A stretch of DNA of 45,107 nucleotides from Chara braunii. Lineage: Eukaryota > Streptophyta > Charophyceae > Charales > Characeae. The stretch spans positions 1,057,009 through 1,102,115 of the forward strand of contig BFEA01000192.1 in assembly GCA_003427395.1 (NCBI GenBank), written 5' to 3'. The notes below the pieces were generated by a model. It had not been told where the DNA came from and ran no database searches. It saw only the letters and a program-made list of their open reading frames with translations. The stretch's first letter is position 1. The number at the start of each line of letters is the position of its first letter. A program made the translations under genes and the position numbers. Below, piece by piece: positions 10,790 to 21,580 of the stretch.

Positions 10790-10940
10790 AGGAAGACGAC
10801 AAGCGGGATTGCAACATATAAGACCGCAGCAAGATTCTGTGGGGAGTCAGCCCACCGATTGAGGGAGCTCTGCCGGAACTCAGAAGGGGTTCTGGAGGCA
10901 AGGAACTGAGAGATAATCATTGCTTTCCATCTATAAACCC
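10790..10940 (+). promoter_or_regulatory. Conserved LTR block and TATA box (putative core promoter, L2)
   Basis: Same conserved block as in the other LTRs, followed by TATAAA at 10,932-10,937 within CTATAAACCCAG. Position and conservation suggest the transcription start lies near 10,960-10,970. If so, U3 is about 3 kb and the beta array falls in R/U5. Confidence 0.45.
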
Positions 10941-11178
10941 AGTTATAACCCCTATCTGTAGTTCTTGATATGTTTTGACTGAGCATATTGCATGCACCCT
11001 TATTTTGACTTTTAGTTTGACATTCAGGACAAACAAGACTAAGTAAAGGAATGTGTGTGCAATCTCAAGTTTCAGTTTATTGGTTGCGTAAAAGCAGATT
11101 GTGAAAAAAGGGTTTGCATCCGGGGGAAGGTTGGGAGGAAGGCAGCTTTGCATTAAAGTTTGACCGGGTCATTAAGGC

Positions 11179-12058
11179 TGGGAGGTCCCCATAAGTTTCG
11201 GAAGACCCAGTGCTATGTTTTTGAATTTGTTTGGAGCATCAGACCATTCCATAAGTTTGGGTGGTTTGATTACCCTAGAGGCTGGGAAGTCCCCATAAGT
11301 TTGGGGAGACCCAGTGTTGTGGAATTGCTTTGAGGATCAGACCATTCTATAAGTTTAGGTGGTCAGGTTGCTTTGACTTGTGAGGGTTAACTGTGATTGA
11401 CTTTTCAGGAACCTGGCACATTCTGTAAGTTCAGGTGGCTTGATTGACTTGTTTACTTGGGGTTTCTTAGTTTTCTTTGGTTCTGAACGAGGAGATCTTA
11501 GCCATTCTATAAGTTTAGGTGGTTCAGCATCTTCCTGCTTTTATTCTGAGGGGGTAAATTTGATAGAGGGCAGACCAAGTTTGAGTGGTCTAGCCCAATG
11601 CCTCGCACAAATTGGATTAGAGAGGAATGATCCAGGCAGAGAGTCAGACTATTCTATAAGTTTAGATAGTCTGGCCCAATGCCTCGCACATGCTGGAACC
11701 CAAAGGTTATAATTTGGCTATACTTTATTACAATGTTATTTAAGAACAGGCTAGTCAGACTATTCTAGAAGTTTAGGTAGTCTGACTATAGTTTATCATA
11801 ACTTGAAGAGAGTATAACTAAGAGTATAACTGAGGGTAACTTGGGCCGACTGAGCATTGTTTCTAAGACGAATGACTCAGTCCTACGCCCACTTTGAAGA
11901 TGAAGTTCAGAGAGATATGTACAACCTGGCTATTAAACAGTTCAGGGCGACTAGGATGGTCTAGTCAGATGCCCAAAGAAGAGAGAAGTACTTATGTGCT
12001 TTGTTTTGTGTATACTTAATGGTTGGACCAGGCATGTCTTATAAGTTTGGGTGGCCTG
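11179..12058 (+). repeat. beta hairpin array in L2
   Basis: About ten hairpins with the loop core TTCTATAAGTTTAGG or CCCATAAGTTTGG. Strong cases: 11,238-11,270 (ATCAGACCA with TGGTTTGAT, one G-U), 11,282-11,314 (CTGGG and TCCCC arms), 11,340-11,364 (GACCA with TGGTC), 11,645-11,673 (CAGACTAT with ATAGTCTG), 11,752-11,788 (11-bp perfect stem TAGTCAGACTA) and 12,029-12,058 (CAGGC with GCCTG). Comparing the third with the fourth and fifth shows C-G to T-A exchanges on both arms at once. Confidence 0.9.
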
Positions 12059-12373
12059 ACTTTACGCCTTATGTAAGCTGGGTATAAAATGATAAATTAT
12101 TAAAATATTACGAACTATTGTTTGTCTAGGTTGACTTTAGGGATGGTGAGAGTACTTACCTTTGTGGTTTGGCCTGCATGTGACTGAGTGAGGTCACTAC
12201 TTAGTCTAAGTTTCAGTTTGATAGGTAGTTACTTTAGTTGATCGCCACGTGCCAGAGTCATAGGAGTTAGCTTTAATTCCTTCATTTTCTAAGCTAAGTT
12301 TTTTTTACTTAAATCAATTCTCGCATTTTCTGGGATCCTTTGTTATACTAGGCTTTGTATAAATTTTAGTAAG

Positions 12374-12643
12374 CTACTTTCTCTACGGGAAGTGTTGCCA
12401 AAATTTCTGCAAGTCCAAGGAGTTAGTCAACTTTTGACTTTTCAAAGTTCAACTTGTCTAAATTTTATATGGCTTAGTAAAAATCTGGGAAGTCCCCTTT
12501 TCTAAAAGGAGTGCTGCCCAAATTTTTGCTAATTTAGAGAGTTAGACAAAAATTGACTTTGGGAAGTGAAAGATTATTTATGTTTCTATATTCGGACTAA
12601 TATAAATCTTGGAAAGACACTTTTCCTACGGGAAGCGCTGCTG
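12374..12643 (+). repeat. gamma tandem repeat in L2 (3 units)
   Basis: Three units of about 122 bp with cores CTCTACGGGAAGTGTTGCC, CTAAAAGGAGTGCTGCC and CCTACGGGAAGCGCTGC. The arms CTTTTC and GGGAAG can pair weakly across a short loop. Confidence 0.8.
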
Positions 12644-13469
12644 AAATTTTCTTAGTTTAGATGAGTTAGATTATATTTTGACAGGTGACAATTCTGAAAA
12701 ATTCAGTCTGTATAGGGGAGATTCTGCCATTAGTCTACCTTGCTTTGGGCACTTGCTTAGAGGTAGATTAAAGCTTAGTTAATGAGGAAGATGGTTTGAG
12801 TAAGATCATGATAAGGGAATTATTCTCCATGGACTTGTAGATTTAGCTTGGGGATTGACATGTCTTATGTTATAGGTCTTCTTGATCGATTGATTTAGTA
12901 TTTGGGCTAGATTCAGCTTGATCCTACAAGGATCATCTTCTGTTATCATTGATAACAGGTCGGTTGTCGACTCGTCGGTTTACGATTCAACTTCAATCCA
13001 CTCTTGCCACTCAACCTAAAGGCCTTAGCCCTTTGATTTTGAAATGTTGCATTGTGTTTTTACCCGGACTTTATTGAATGGTCATTTAACAAAGATACTG
13101 AGTATTTTGTTGTTGGGAGGGTGCGCTAAGGTTGAGGTGTATGGCTAAGGCAAGAGGTGTGAGCGCGGAGAATGGTTGAACTTGACCCCGTGTAGTGCAT
13201 GAACTTTTTGGTTGAATCTTTGATGTGATTGCAGGTATGTTTGGTGCTTCAGACTTTGGATTTGACTGCCTGCGATCATATACATATGTATGGGTGAGAG
13301 GAGTCCCACTGTGATTGTGAGAAGTGATCGTCACATACTTATAAACCTCTATACATATGTGAATATATACGTCTTGAGTGTTTTGTGTGGTCGACAGTGA
13401 CCGCGCATAAAGACTAAACAGATTATGTTTCTGATAAAGAAGGGAGATCCCCCTTTTATCCTTTGTTTT

Positions 13470-14600
13470 TTAGAATTATATAGTGTACGTTGTAGTCCGT
13501 GGCAGTCATCAAAGTCAAACCCCTCGACTTTTCTCCAGACCCTAGATGATGGAGCTCGTCTCCAGGGCTATAAGAGACGATTGCCACCACAGGTATGAAC
13601 CTGTGTACCACCCACTCTCCGCAGGGTGCGGAGGAGGGTGTGGTTTTCAATCGCACTTGGCGGTTGTCCAGCGTCGAGAGATTAGCCCTCAAGGCGTGTG
13701 TCAGCCGACACTTGAGTGTCGAATGCGACCCTCGAGATTAACGAGGGCCGCATGAGTATGGGTACTACATAGTACGCCATCATTGCGACCGCTTGTGTAC
13801 ACTTGCATTGCGAGACGATATGAGTTAGCCCTGCGTCCGCGCGGTTTTATATTAAGTCTCGCGCGTGACGCCTATCCGATTTCCGCATCGAAAAGTTATG
13901 GGATGACTACTAAGGGACTATGAATGTTGTCCCGTTGTTTGGTCAGTGTCGTTCTGTATATGTATATGTACGTGTGTGTGTGTGTGTGTTTTATTTTCAT
14001 GTTCTTTATAGTGGTGTGCGCGTGGTGTATGGGGCGCATCCTAGTCGACCGGCGACGAGTCGCGCTTGGGACCTCAGCCCCCCAACATGTCGGTCCGCGC
14101 GCGGGTTCGATAGAGGCGTAATACCATGCGTACCCCCTATGCTACAACGAACGAGAAATGCCCTCAGCTGGTCCACCTCTGTGATTGCAACTGATCATCT
14201 TTCGTACTNNNNNNNNNNNNNNNNNNNNNNNNNNNNNNNNNNNNNNNNNNNNNNNNNNNNNNNNNNNNNNNNNNNNNNNNNNNNNNNNNNNNNNNNNNNN
14301 NNNNNNNNNNNNNNNNNNNNNNNNNNNNNNNNNNNNNNNNNNNNNNNNNNNNNNNNNNNNNNNNNNNNNNNNNNNNNNNNNNNNNNNNNNNNNNNNNNNN
14401 NNNNNNNNGAGGTAAGTCGTGCCTCGCGTAGGCCCTATCCTGTCGTAGGGGCTCGCGAGAGGTATGGCTGGTGCACTCGGCCGGAGCGGCTTGCGGAAGC
14501 TCCTTGTATATACGCGATAAGGGTTAAAACCAACTCCCGCGTGACGCGGTCGAGAGGGTCCCGCGCTGCCTTGTGCGGTGCCGGACGGATGCGCACGACA
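13470..14600 (+). other. LTR 3' part of L2 with conserved hairpins
   Basis: About 1.1 kb shared with L4 (22,476-23,450) and L5 (35,490-36,465). It holds perfect hairpins conserved in all three: CACAGGT-ATGA-ACCTGTG at 13,588-13,605, CGACAC-TTGA-GTGTCG at 13,706-13,721 and CCCTCG-7 nt-CGAGGG at 13,729-13,747. A (TG)n run lies at about 13,973-13,989. A strong 5' splice-site-like word, GAGGTAAGT, sits at 14,409. Being next to the PBS in L5, this is the U5 side of the LTR. Confidence 0.7.
14209..14408. other. Assembly gap (200 N)
   Basis: A run of exactly 200 N, the usual placeholder length. In L5 the two flanking words are separated by only 61 bp (36,211-36,271), and L4 agrees, so the true gap is probably near 60 bp. 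Confidence 0.95.
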
Positions 14601-14605
14601 ACGGG

Positions 14606-15619
14606 AACAGTAAACAATAACAACAAAAAAACTGAAGAAAGCCACTCCCGATTTATATGCGCTTCCTTTACGTAGTGGCAGTGTTAATCGTCTCTGTATT
14701 GTTCCAATTATAATGGATGTCCCTAAGGACTTCATCCGTGAGTGGGTCTCACGGCCTTTCAAGGCCCGGGCAGCTTCAGGCAGTCCAAATTATCCCGGCC
14801 TCACTCGACAAGTTCCATCACCGGGAGTCAAAACGTAAATCTGGGCCCCCACACCCCAGAGATGTTTCACTATGGTAGCCAGCAAGGGGTTGGAACAAAA
14901 CCCAAAGATAAAATGGGAACGCTAAAATGGCAACAGGGCGCGGGGTCTATTGGCGCCTCCCTTGGCCCCGCGGAGCGGTCCCACGATCAGACGCCCCCAA
15001 CAAAACTAAAGGGGATAGTCTCGCGGGACCCTCTACCCCTTAGCTCCTTCGCCGCTCCATTGTTCCCAAACCGCCGCCTGCTGTCCTTGATCCCCGTACC
15101 TCCACCTCAAAAGTCCAATACCATAACCTATAGGGCTAAGCTTAAGCTTGGAACCAATAGGCGTGGAACCCCGTATAAAGCAGTGCGGCCTAGTGCTTAG
15201 GACTGAGGAAATACCTTGGGCCTCACCTCCACCTACAACCAGACGTGCGGCCGGCAAGCATCCACGCCGGCCTCCCCGAACTGTGCCGTGGCCGTCCCAC
15301 GCACCGTCCTACATACCAGACCTACCGTCAGTCAACGCGGCGAACAAAGGTCAACCTATTAATCCTTACTCTAAATGGTCATAGAAATTAGGTCGTTTGA
15401 CTATATACCAGCTCCATAATCGAACGCAAAGGGAGAAATCACACGCGCGCCTTAAAACTGCTCGCCCACTCACCCTTTCCACTCAGTCAACCTCCTAGCC
15501 AATTCAGGTAACAGACACGGCCACGCCTCGCGAGGTATACTCAGACTTTGATCCGAACTTATTTTCTGTCACTTGCAAAAACCAGGGCGGATTCCCTTGT
15601 AAGGGTATTCGCACTGACA
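14606..15619 (-). mobile_element. L3a: fragment of an LTR start
   Basis: The right end is a clear LTR 5' terminus: complement TGTCAGTGCG followed by the palindrome (15,585-15,612). Leftwards it matches L1 7,420-7,969, for example the word AGGGGATAGTCTCGCGGGAC at 15,012 beside a near-identical word at 7,436. Homology fades before 14,900 and no LTR 3' end is seen. The 9-bp word GACAACGGG occurs at both borders (14,597-14,605 and 15,616-15,624), so the fragment could be a deleted insertion bounded by an ACGGG duplication. Confidence 0.6.
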
Positions 15620-15631
15620 ACGGGCAGTTGA

Positions 15632-15919
15632 AGGCTCGTTTCGGGGGTTTCTCTCAGTAACGAGCTATGTGGCAGTGTTAGTTTTTGAGTGGTTCGGGCA
15701 GAATAGCGGGTAGGAGCTGCGCCGAAGGGAAGAGACCGTAAAAAATACGATGAATCTTCCCGCTTTTCTGACGGAAGATTCATTGAGAGAGAGAGAGGGA
15801 GAGAGACAGAATGCTCACCTGGACCTGACGATGCAGGAGAAGCTCAATGACGAACCACGGCGCCCGAGAGAGTAAATCAATAAAACTCTTATGTATCTTC
15901 CCACATTTTACGGGAAGAT
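15632..15919 (+). repeat. alpha hairpins in L3
   Basis: Three clear hairpins: 15,632-15,665 (GCTCGTT with AACGAGC), 15,750-15,783 (11-bp stem around TGAATCTTCC) and 15,895-15,919 (ATCTTCCC with GGGAAGAT). The last two share a stem type also seen singly in L4 at about 28,170 and in L5 at about 31,720. A purine run GAGAGAGAGAGGGAGAGAGA follows at 15,785. Confidence 0.8.
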
Positions 15920-16561
15920 TCGTTCTTACTCTGTGTGCCAGCGACGGGAAGCGGCGCTCAAGGCCAAACTAAAGTGAACGACGTACGAATAAGGAAAGGA
16001 GAGAGGCATGAGGTCAGTTGCTAGGGTGGAGACTTACCTTTCGGCTCGTATGAAGAAGGAAGGAGTGGGGCAACTACCTCGCCGGAGTCGGCTGCGGCAG
16101 CAAGGCAAGAGGGTGCACACCTTCCGTGAGACAGGCAGCGAGTAGGTGCTAGCAGCGCATATGGAGGGAGAGGAGTCACTTACCTGGGCGAAGAGGGGAG
16201 CGGGATAGAGAGGTTGCCTTCCACCTGAGATAGGGGTCGCTCGGTTCGGAGTGTTTGTGTTGCCTGTAGGTGATGACGGATGTCTGTCGGGTTGACTCTA
16301 TGGCTCAGTAGGTGGTAGGAATCGATAGTCTACAGGGCTCAATCATGATGTGAGTTGCTCTGTTTCACGTTGGATGGGCATCTTTATCTTCGTCCCGCAG
16401 CTTCCCTGCCGCCTGTATCCCACTTGCTTCGCATATGATTTTTGCGGGTTGCTGAGTTCGCTGTGCGGTGTGCCCGGGTTGATGGTGTGGCCTCGCGCCC
16501 CGCTGCTTTGCTGCCGTGCCTTCCGTATTTGCCACTTGTGTGCCCTGTAGGTTGGTGGCTT

Positions 16562-16711
16562 TGTTGAAGGCGGCAGGCGGGACTGCAACCCGTAGGACCG
16601 CAGAAAGACTCTGTGGGGAGTCAGCCCACCGATCGTGGGAGCTCTGCCGGAACTCATGAGAAGTTCTGGAGGTAGGGAACTCAGAGGTAACCATTGCTTT
16701 CCTTTTATAAA
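16562..16711 (+). promoter_or_regulatory. Conserved LTR block and TATA box (putative core promoter, L3)
   Basis: Conserved block, then CCTTTTATAAACCCAG with TATAAA at 16,706-16,711. This is the cleanest TATA box among the copies and is identical to the reconstructed site in L4 before FB2 inserted there. Confidence 0.45.
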
Positions 16712-16865
16712 CCCAGTTATAACCCATGTGCGTATTTCTTGCTATGTTTGACTGAGTATACTACTCGCACCCTTACTTTGACTTTGAGTTTGACTTTCAA
16801 GACTTAAACCAGACTTAAATAGGGTTAAAAAATAGTTGTATTGCATGCGTCTGACTGAGTCAACC

Positions 16866-17538
16866 AAAGGCTGGGAGAGTCTTCATAAGATTGGAGGGCC
16901 CAATACTATGTTTATTTTCGATTCCCTGAAGGACCAGGCAGGTCCCCATAAGTTTGGGTGGTCTGGTTGCTCTGACTTGCGAGGACTGCTTCTGATTGCT
17001 TTTTCAGGGACCAAGCAAGTTTCCATAAAATTAGATGGTTTGACTGCCTTGTTTCGTTTGGGATCTTCTAATGTTTATTAGTTTCTTCTTGTTTATTCTG
17101 AGGGGAATTTATTCAAAGAACTGGACAGGTTTCCATAAGATTGAGTGATCTGGTCTGGAGCCACGCACATGCTGGAACCAAAAGATTAAAATTGTTTATA
17201 TTATATACTGCTCTATTTATAAACAGGCTAGTCATACATTTTTCCATAAGATTGGATGGTCTTACTATAGCTTATCACCAACTGAATGAATAAAGAATAA
17301 AGTTGTCGTAAGAAGGGACAGGCTTAACCTTGATCTAAGATGATCGGTTTAGTCATATGTTACCTTAAAAGACAAAGTGCAAACAGTTATATATAACTTG
17401 AATATTTAAATGGTCCAAGGCGACTAGGCTAGCTAACCTAGTCATGTGCCCAAAGAAGAGAAAAGTTGTAGTGCCCTGTGTTTTTGTATATTTTATGGCT
17501 GAGCTAGACAAGTTCCCATAAGATTGGGTGGTCTAGCT
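16866..17538 (+). repeat. beta hairpin array in L3
   Basis: About six units with the loop CCATAAGATTGG or CCCATAAGTTTGGG. Best stem: 17,502-17,538, AGCTAGAC with GTCTAGCT, 8 bp perfect. Several others (for example 17,233-17,272) pair less well than their counterparts in L2, so this copy is partly decayed. Confidence 0.75.
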
Positions 17539-18815
17539 TTATGCCTTATGTAAGCTGGGTATAAAGGGGATAAATCATTGAAAGATCATGAACTATTGTT
17601 TGATAAGGTTGACTTTGGGATGATGAGAGTACTTACCTTTGTGGTTTAGCCTGCATGTGGCTGAGTGAGATTACCACTTAGTTTGAGTTTCAGTTTGATA
17701 GGTAGTTGCTTTAGCTGCTCGCCAAGTGTTAGAGCTATAGCCTATAGGAGTGAGTTTCAATTTCTGCATTTTCTGAGCTAAGTTTTTTTTACTTAGATCA
17801 ATTGTCGCATTTTCTGGGATCATTTGTTATACTTGGTTTTGTATAAATTTTGATAAGCTACTTTCTCTACGGGAAGCGCTGCCGAAATTTCTGCAAATCC
17901 AATGACTTAGTTTAAATTTGACTTTTCAAAGTTCAACTTGTCTAATCTTTATATATGGCCTAAGTAAAAATATGGAAAGTCTCATTTTCTAACGGGAGTG
18001 ATGCCCAAATTTTTACTAATTTAGGGAGTTACACAAAATTTGACTTTGGAAAGTTGAAGATTATTTATGTTTTCATATTTGAGTTATTATAAATTCTGGA
18101 AATGCACTTTTCCTACGGGAAGCGCTACCAACAAGTGGCGATTCTGGTAATCCACTATGTATGGGGGAGATTTTGCCATCGGTCTACCTTTCTTGGATAC
18201 TTACTTAGAGATAGACCTAAGCTTAATTATCAGGAGAGTCTTGAATGAGAATGTGTCATGGGGATTTGTTCTCCATACACTGATGATTTAGCTTGGGCAT
18301 TGACCTGTCTTATGATACAGGCCTTCTTTGGACATTCGATCCAGGATTCGGACTAGTTTCAGCTTTGATCCTACGAGGATCATCTTCTGTTCTCACTTAT
18401 AACAGGTCGATTGGTTGATCGCTGAATCGTTAGCTCACGACACAACTTTGTTTATACTTGTACCTCAGCTTGATGCCTTAACCCTGAGATTTGATATGTT
18501 TCTTTGATGATTTTAACCGAAATTTTTTTAATGACCGTTATAACTTGTGAGATTTCTGGAGAGTTGGACTATGACCGGGGGTTTGAGTGTGTGAAGCGTG
18601 GTATGAGTTACAGGGAACAATAAAGTTGACCATAATGGTGTGTGGCAATGTGGCGTTTGTCTGCGTCTATGTTTTATACAGGTTAGTATTTTGGAGTTTG
18701 TTATACGAGTCTTACTTTGGAGGCAGTGACAATGACAATGATGTGTGGCACGATCTCCATACCTTATGGGTTTATGTTTCCCCCTGCTTTTATTTTATGA
18801 AAAGAGTCATAGAGT

Positions 18816-19940
18816 AAGAATTATTTGGACAGATATAGACGGATAAGGTCTTTCGGAATAGAAATGGTTCAATCATTGGGAAAAGCTAAACCCTTTTGAC
18901 CTTATCTGCTTTATTTCAATCGAGTTCATTCTACGACACATGTTGAATAATCTTTTCAAGACAACATTTTTTTGACAAGCAGTCAGGTAGAAGGTAGAAA
19001 GAGGACAAATGTTTTTCTTAGTCGCAAATAGGCATAATCGATCTCCTTTGCCCAACTCCTTCTACCTACCTGCACAACATGCAAAGAAACACGTTCAAAA
19101 GAAAAACAGTACAATCTCATACTCGAGTCAGACTTTCTCATTCACATTTATGACTCACACAACTTTCCTCTACCTTTTTTTTTTAACATCCAAAACAAAT
19201 AGGGTCAACCAAAGTGTGGGTTCACATAGGTGTGAAGGGAAACCTGAGTCAATCAACTGACCTTGAGTGAAGATTGAATCGGCTCACTCAAGAAAACTGA
19301 GTAATATGTCAATCAAAAGAAAATGACCGCCGTAAAAAAATATGTGGCTCACAACTCCACAGGTTCCGGCCTTTCTCCTGAGTCACAGTCTGCGTATTCT
19401 CTCAACTGTTCAAAGAACAGAGGTTGGACCACACAAAAACTCAAGCGAGATAGCCCTCCTGGAGGGTGTTCCCATGAATGAGTTTTCACATGGCTCCAAT
19501 GTCCCGGACAGTCCCAACTACACTTCACCAAAATTTGTCCCACCAACCAATCGCAAGTCGATGCGGCCTCCAATCACCATAACTGCTCACAATAACCACA
19601 CCAACTTGTTCGTCCCGATCTTAACTCAGTCTTACTTGGTCTACAATACTAGATGATCTAGAACTCAAAACCGCTTGCACTGCGCGCCGCAAAAAAAAAT
19701 TAAAGGTGACTCTGGCTCAAAACCGATGTGTCGTGAGCCCAATAATCACTGTCGTGTGCACTCACTCTGCACTGTTCACATACCGTCGGTCCACGCACCA
19801 TTGCCTCACGATCTCACGCGCACTAGTACTAGCCTAGCCTATAGGTCGCACTTCAATCCACCATAACCGCGGCGCACCACAAAATGGAATTGTCGCTCGC
19901 CGCACCGTCAAAATCTGGTACCATGACTGCTATGCCAATT
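18816..19940. other. Unassigned sequence
   Basis: No gene, RNA or named repeat recognised. An imperfect inverted repeat of 16 bp lies at 18,979-18,994 and 19,058-19,073. From about 19,700 the sequence becomes rich in CAC and CCG words. Open frames here have no recognisable domain. Confidence 0.5.
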
Positions 19941-19941
19941 A

Positions 19942-20262
19942 GCAGTACTCTCCCGCCGAAGTGCCGCTGCCGTGCAAAAATTTGGGCAGCGTAACCTCAC
20001 AAAACAAAATCGCCGCTGTCGGGCCGCCAAACGGGCAGCACCTCCCCTTAGGAAGACCTTGATACCGCCACACCGTCAGTTCGGTAGCACCTCCCCACCG
20101 AAGTGTTCTTGTTGCCTTGCAAAAAAACAAAATTAGCAGCACTTCCCTACCGAAAGTGCCGTTGTCGCGGGCCTTATGGCTGCAGCACCTGCCCTTTGGA
20201 AGGTCTTGATGTCGCGGGGGCAGTCCAGCAGCACATCCCCACTAAAATAAGTGTTGCTTGCC
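19942..20262 (+). repeat. 48-bp tandem repeat with the gamma-type core
   Basis: Seven units start at 19,942, 19,986, 20,035, 20,084, 20,136, 20,182 and 20,228 (spacing 44-52 bp). Each has GCAGCACYTCCC followed by a GAAGTGCC- or GGAAGACCTTGAT-like arm. One unit pairs GCACTT with AAGTGC. The core resembles the gamma repeat of the LTRs but at a period less than half as long. Confidence 0.8.
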
Positions 20263-21090
20263 GCACCGTCCGGACCCTGACGCAGCCTTACCGCGGCAGC
20301 ACCAGCCCATACACATAGCACACGCACACAAGGGTGGGGCAAAAACTCCCAGCCCTCAACTATGGTTGCCTCCCCTCTCCTCCTCTAACTCTCTGCTGGC
20401 CTCCACTCCACCAGCAGCATCTCCTCTCCAGCAACATGCAACAGCCAGCCAGCATACACCCTAGTGAATGTTCCAGCAGCACTGCCACAAGTGCGAGGCT
20501 GCTAGGTGGAGTACTGGCTTTTGTAGCTAGCTGAAGGCTGTGGGCACCACAGTAAAAAATAATGTAACTGTTCTGAGCCCTTGATCTGAATTTTCGATCA
20601 AGAGTCAGAATCGTTGATGTTCCCCTAGGGAAACCAGGGTTTTCAATTCCTAGAAGTATCTGGTCATTCTCTCGGGCCACATACGCCTAGAAATGCATGT
20701 ACCCAACCATTCCCTGCAGCATGTTCAAAACGAACAGGTGCAGTCACTTCACCCCCTAGAACCTTCTGGCGGCTGCACCTGTTTTGCGGCCGCGACCAAA
20801 TTCGCAGCCTTTTTCCTTTTTTTTTCAAGTTATATAAATCACAAATGGATTGGAGGTTTTTTAACCAATTGGAAGCACATTTTTCATGTACAAGCGCATT
20901 TTCAACACTTTTCTTTAAATCTCTCATTTCTCTGTGTAGGGGGAAACTCGTTTTTCAAACTAGTAGCCTCCTCTTGCCCAAAGTCATTTCACAGAGTCGA
21001 ACTAAAGTCAAGCTCAAAGGGGCTTTCTTTCCCCTGCCCATGCCTGTATCCAGGCCGAATAAGCGCCTGATACAGGCGCACGGCTCCAAA
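20263..21090. other. Unassigned sequence
   Basis: C-rich and CAGCA-rich start (20,330-20,530), then ordinary-looking sequence. I see no domain in any frame and no RNA gene. Confidence 0.5.
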
Positions 21091-21095
21091 CTTTC

Positions 21096-21101
21096 TCTCT
21101 C

Positions 21102-21166
<65 letters not shown>

Positions 21167-21178
21167 TTATCTATCTCG
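21096..21178. repeat. (CT)n then (CTAT)n microsatellite
   Basis: A CT-dinucleotide run changes into about a dozen CTAT tetramers with one CTATTTAT interruption. Confidence 0.95.
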
Positions 21179-21287
21179 TGACTGTTCGTGAGCAGAGAGC
21201 CCCTTGTAAAACCCCACACCTTGAACGTAGCCTCCCTGTGGCGGCAGATTCTTTCGACTCTGCTCATCCCGTACCTGGCAGTAGCAG

Positions 21288-21531
21288 CCCGTTCTTCAAA
21301 AGGAACGGGTGCTCTAGTGATACCACGAACAGATAAGACAAACAAACTTACCTTGTGCTGAAAACGGTCGCCCGTTTCCACAGGCGACTGTCAAGTGCAC
21401 TGGGGTTGAAAAGCCCCAGTCACTTCCTAGTGCGTCATGTGGCACTTAGATCTTAGCTTTAGTTTTTTTTTTTTTTTTTTCTGTTGGCTTTAAGCCAACG
21501 GTCACATCGCATCATGTGGCTTTTCAGCCAC
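21288..21531. repeat. Cluster of small perfect hairpins
   Basis: Five hairpins in about 245 bp: 21,288-21,309 (CCCGTTC with GAACGGG), 21,367-21,388 (GTCGCC with GGCGAC), 21,399-21,420 (ACTGGGG with CCCCAGT), 21,483-21,499 (GTTGGCTT with AAGCCAAC) and 21,516-21,531 (GTGGCT with AGCCAC). The first resembles the alpha hairpins of the LTRs. An 18-T tract (21,463-21,480) sits in the middle. Confidence 0.75.
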
Positions 21532-21580
21532 GGCTTGCGAGATGCGGACTCGAGTTCGATCCCAGTTGGGACCGAAGAAA
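21516..21580 (+). other. tRNA-like segment, possible SINE head
   Basis: The word GAGTTCGATCC at 21,552-21,562 fits the Pol III B box, and an A-rich tail (GAAGAAAAAAAAA) follows 15 bases later. The T-arm does not fold well and no good A box or acceptor stem is present, so this is not a functional tRNA. A tRNA-derived SINE remnant is possible. Confidence 0.3.

Larger units (their letters stand above)
7970..14600 (+). mobile_element. L2: LTR copy, 5' end lost at the L1 junction
   Basis: Plus-strand LTR copy. It keeps the alpha region (about 8,380-9,660), conserved block (10,790-10,912), beta array (11,179-12,058), gamma repeat (12,374-12,643) and the 3' part, which ends ...CGCACGACA at 14,600. 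Its left end does not show the TGTC terminus; it starts abruptly against the terminus of L1. The simplest reading is that L1 inserted into L2 and the missing first few hundred bases of L2 lie left of the window. No PBS follows 14,600; the next bases are ACGGG, a possible 5-bp target duplication, so L2 is a 3' or solo LTR. Confidence 0.8.
15620..18815 (+). mobile_element. L3: LTR copy truncated at both ends
   Basis: Plus-strand copy with a short alpha region (15,632-15,919), conserved block (16,562-16,684), TATAAA at 16,706-16,711, beta array (16,866-17,538) and gamma repeat (17,860-18,130). It is closest to L4: the shared loop in the beta array is CCATAAGATTGG. Its first part is missing at the L3a junction, and the 1-kb 3' part found in L2, L4 and L5 is absent after about 18,805. 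It also serves as the intact-site reference for the foldback insertion in L4. Confidence 0.8.

Noticed and set aside
13920-14675. Long open frame across the N gap
   Set aside because: It is open only because the 200 N cannot be translated; homologous LTR sequence in L4 and L5 has no matching protein.
19342-19656. 104-codon open frame
   Set aside because: No recognisable domain or start context and composition like the surrounding unassigned DNA; I cannot support a gene.
20845-21336. 163-codon open frame
   Set aside because: It runs through the CT and CTAT microsatellite, has no domain and no conserved counterpart.
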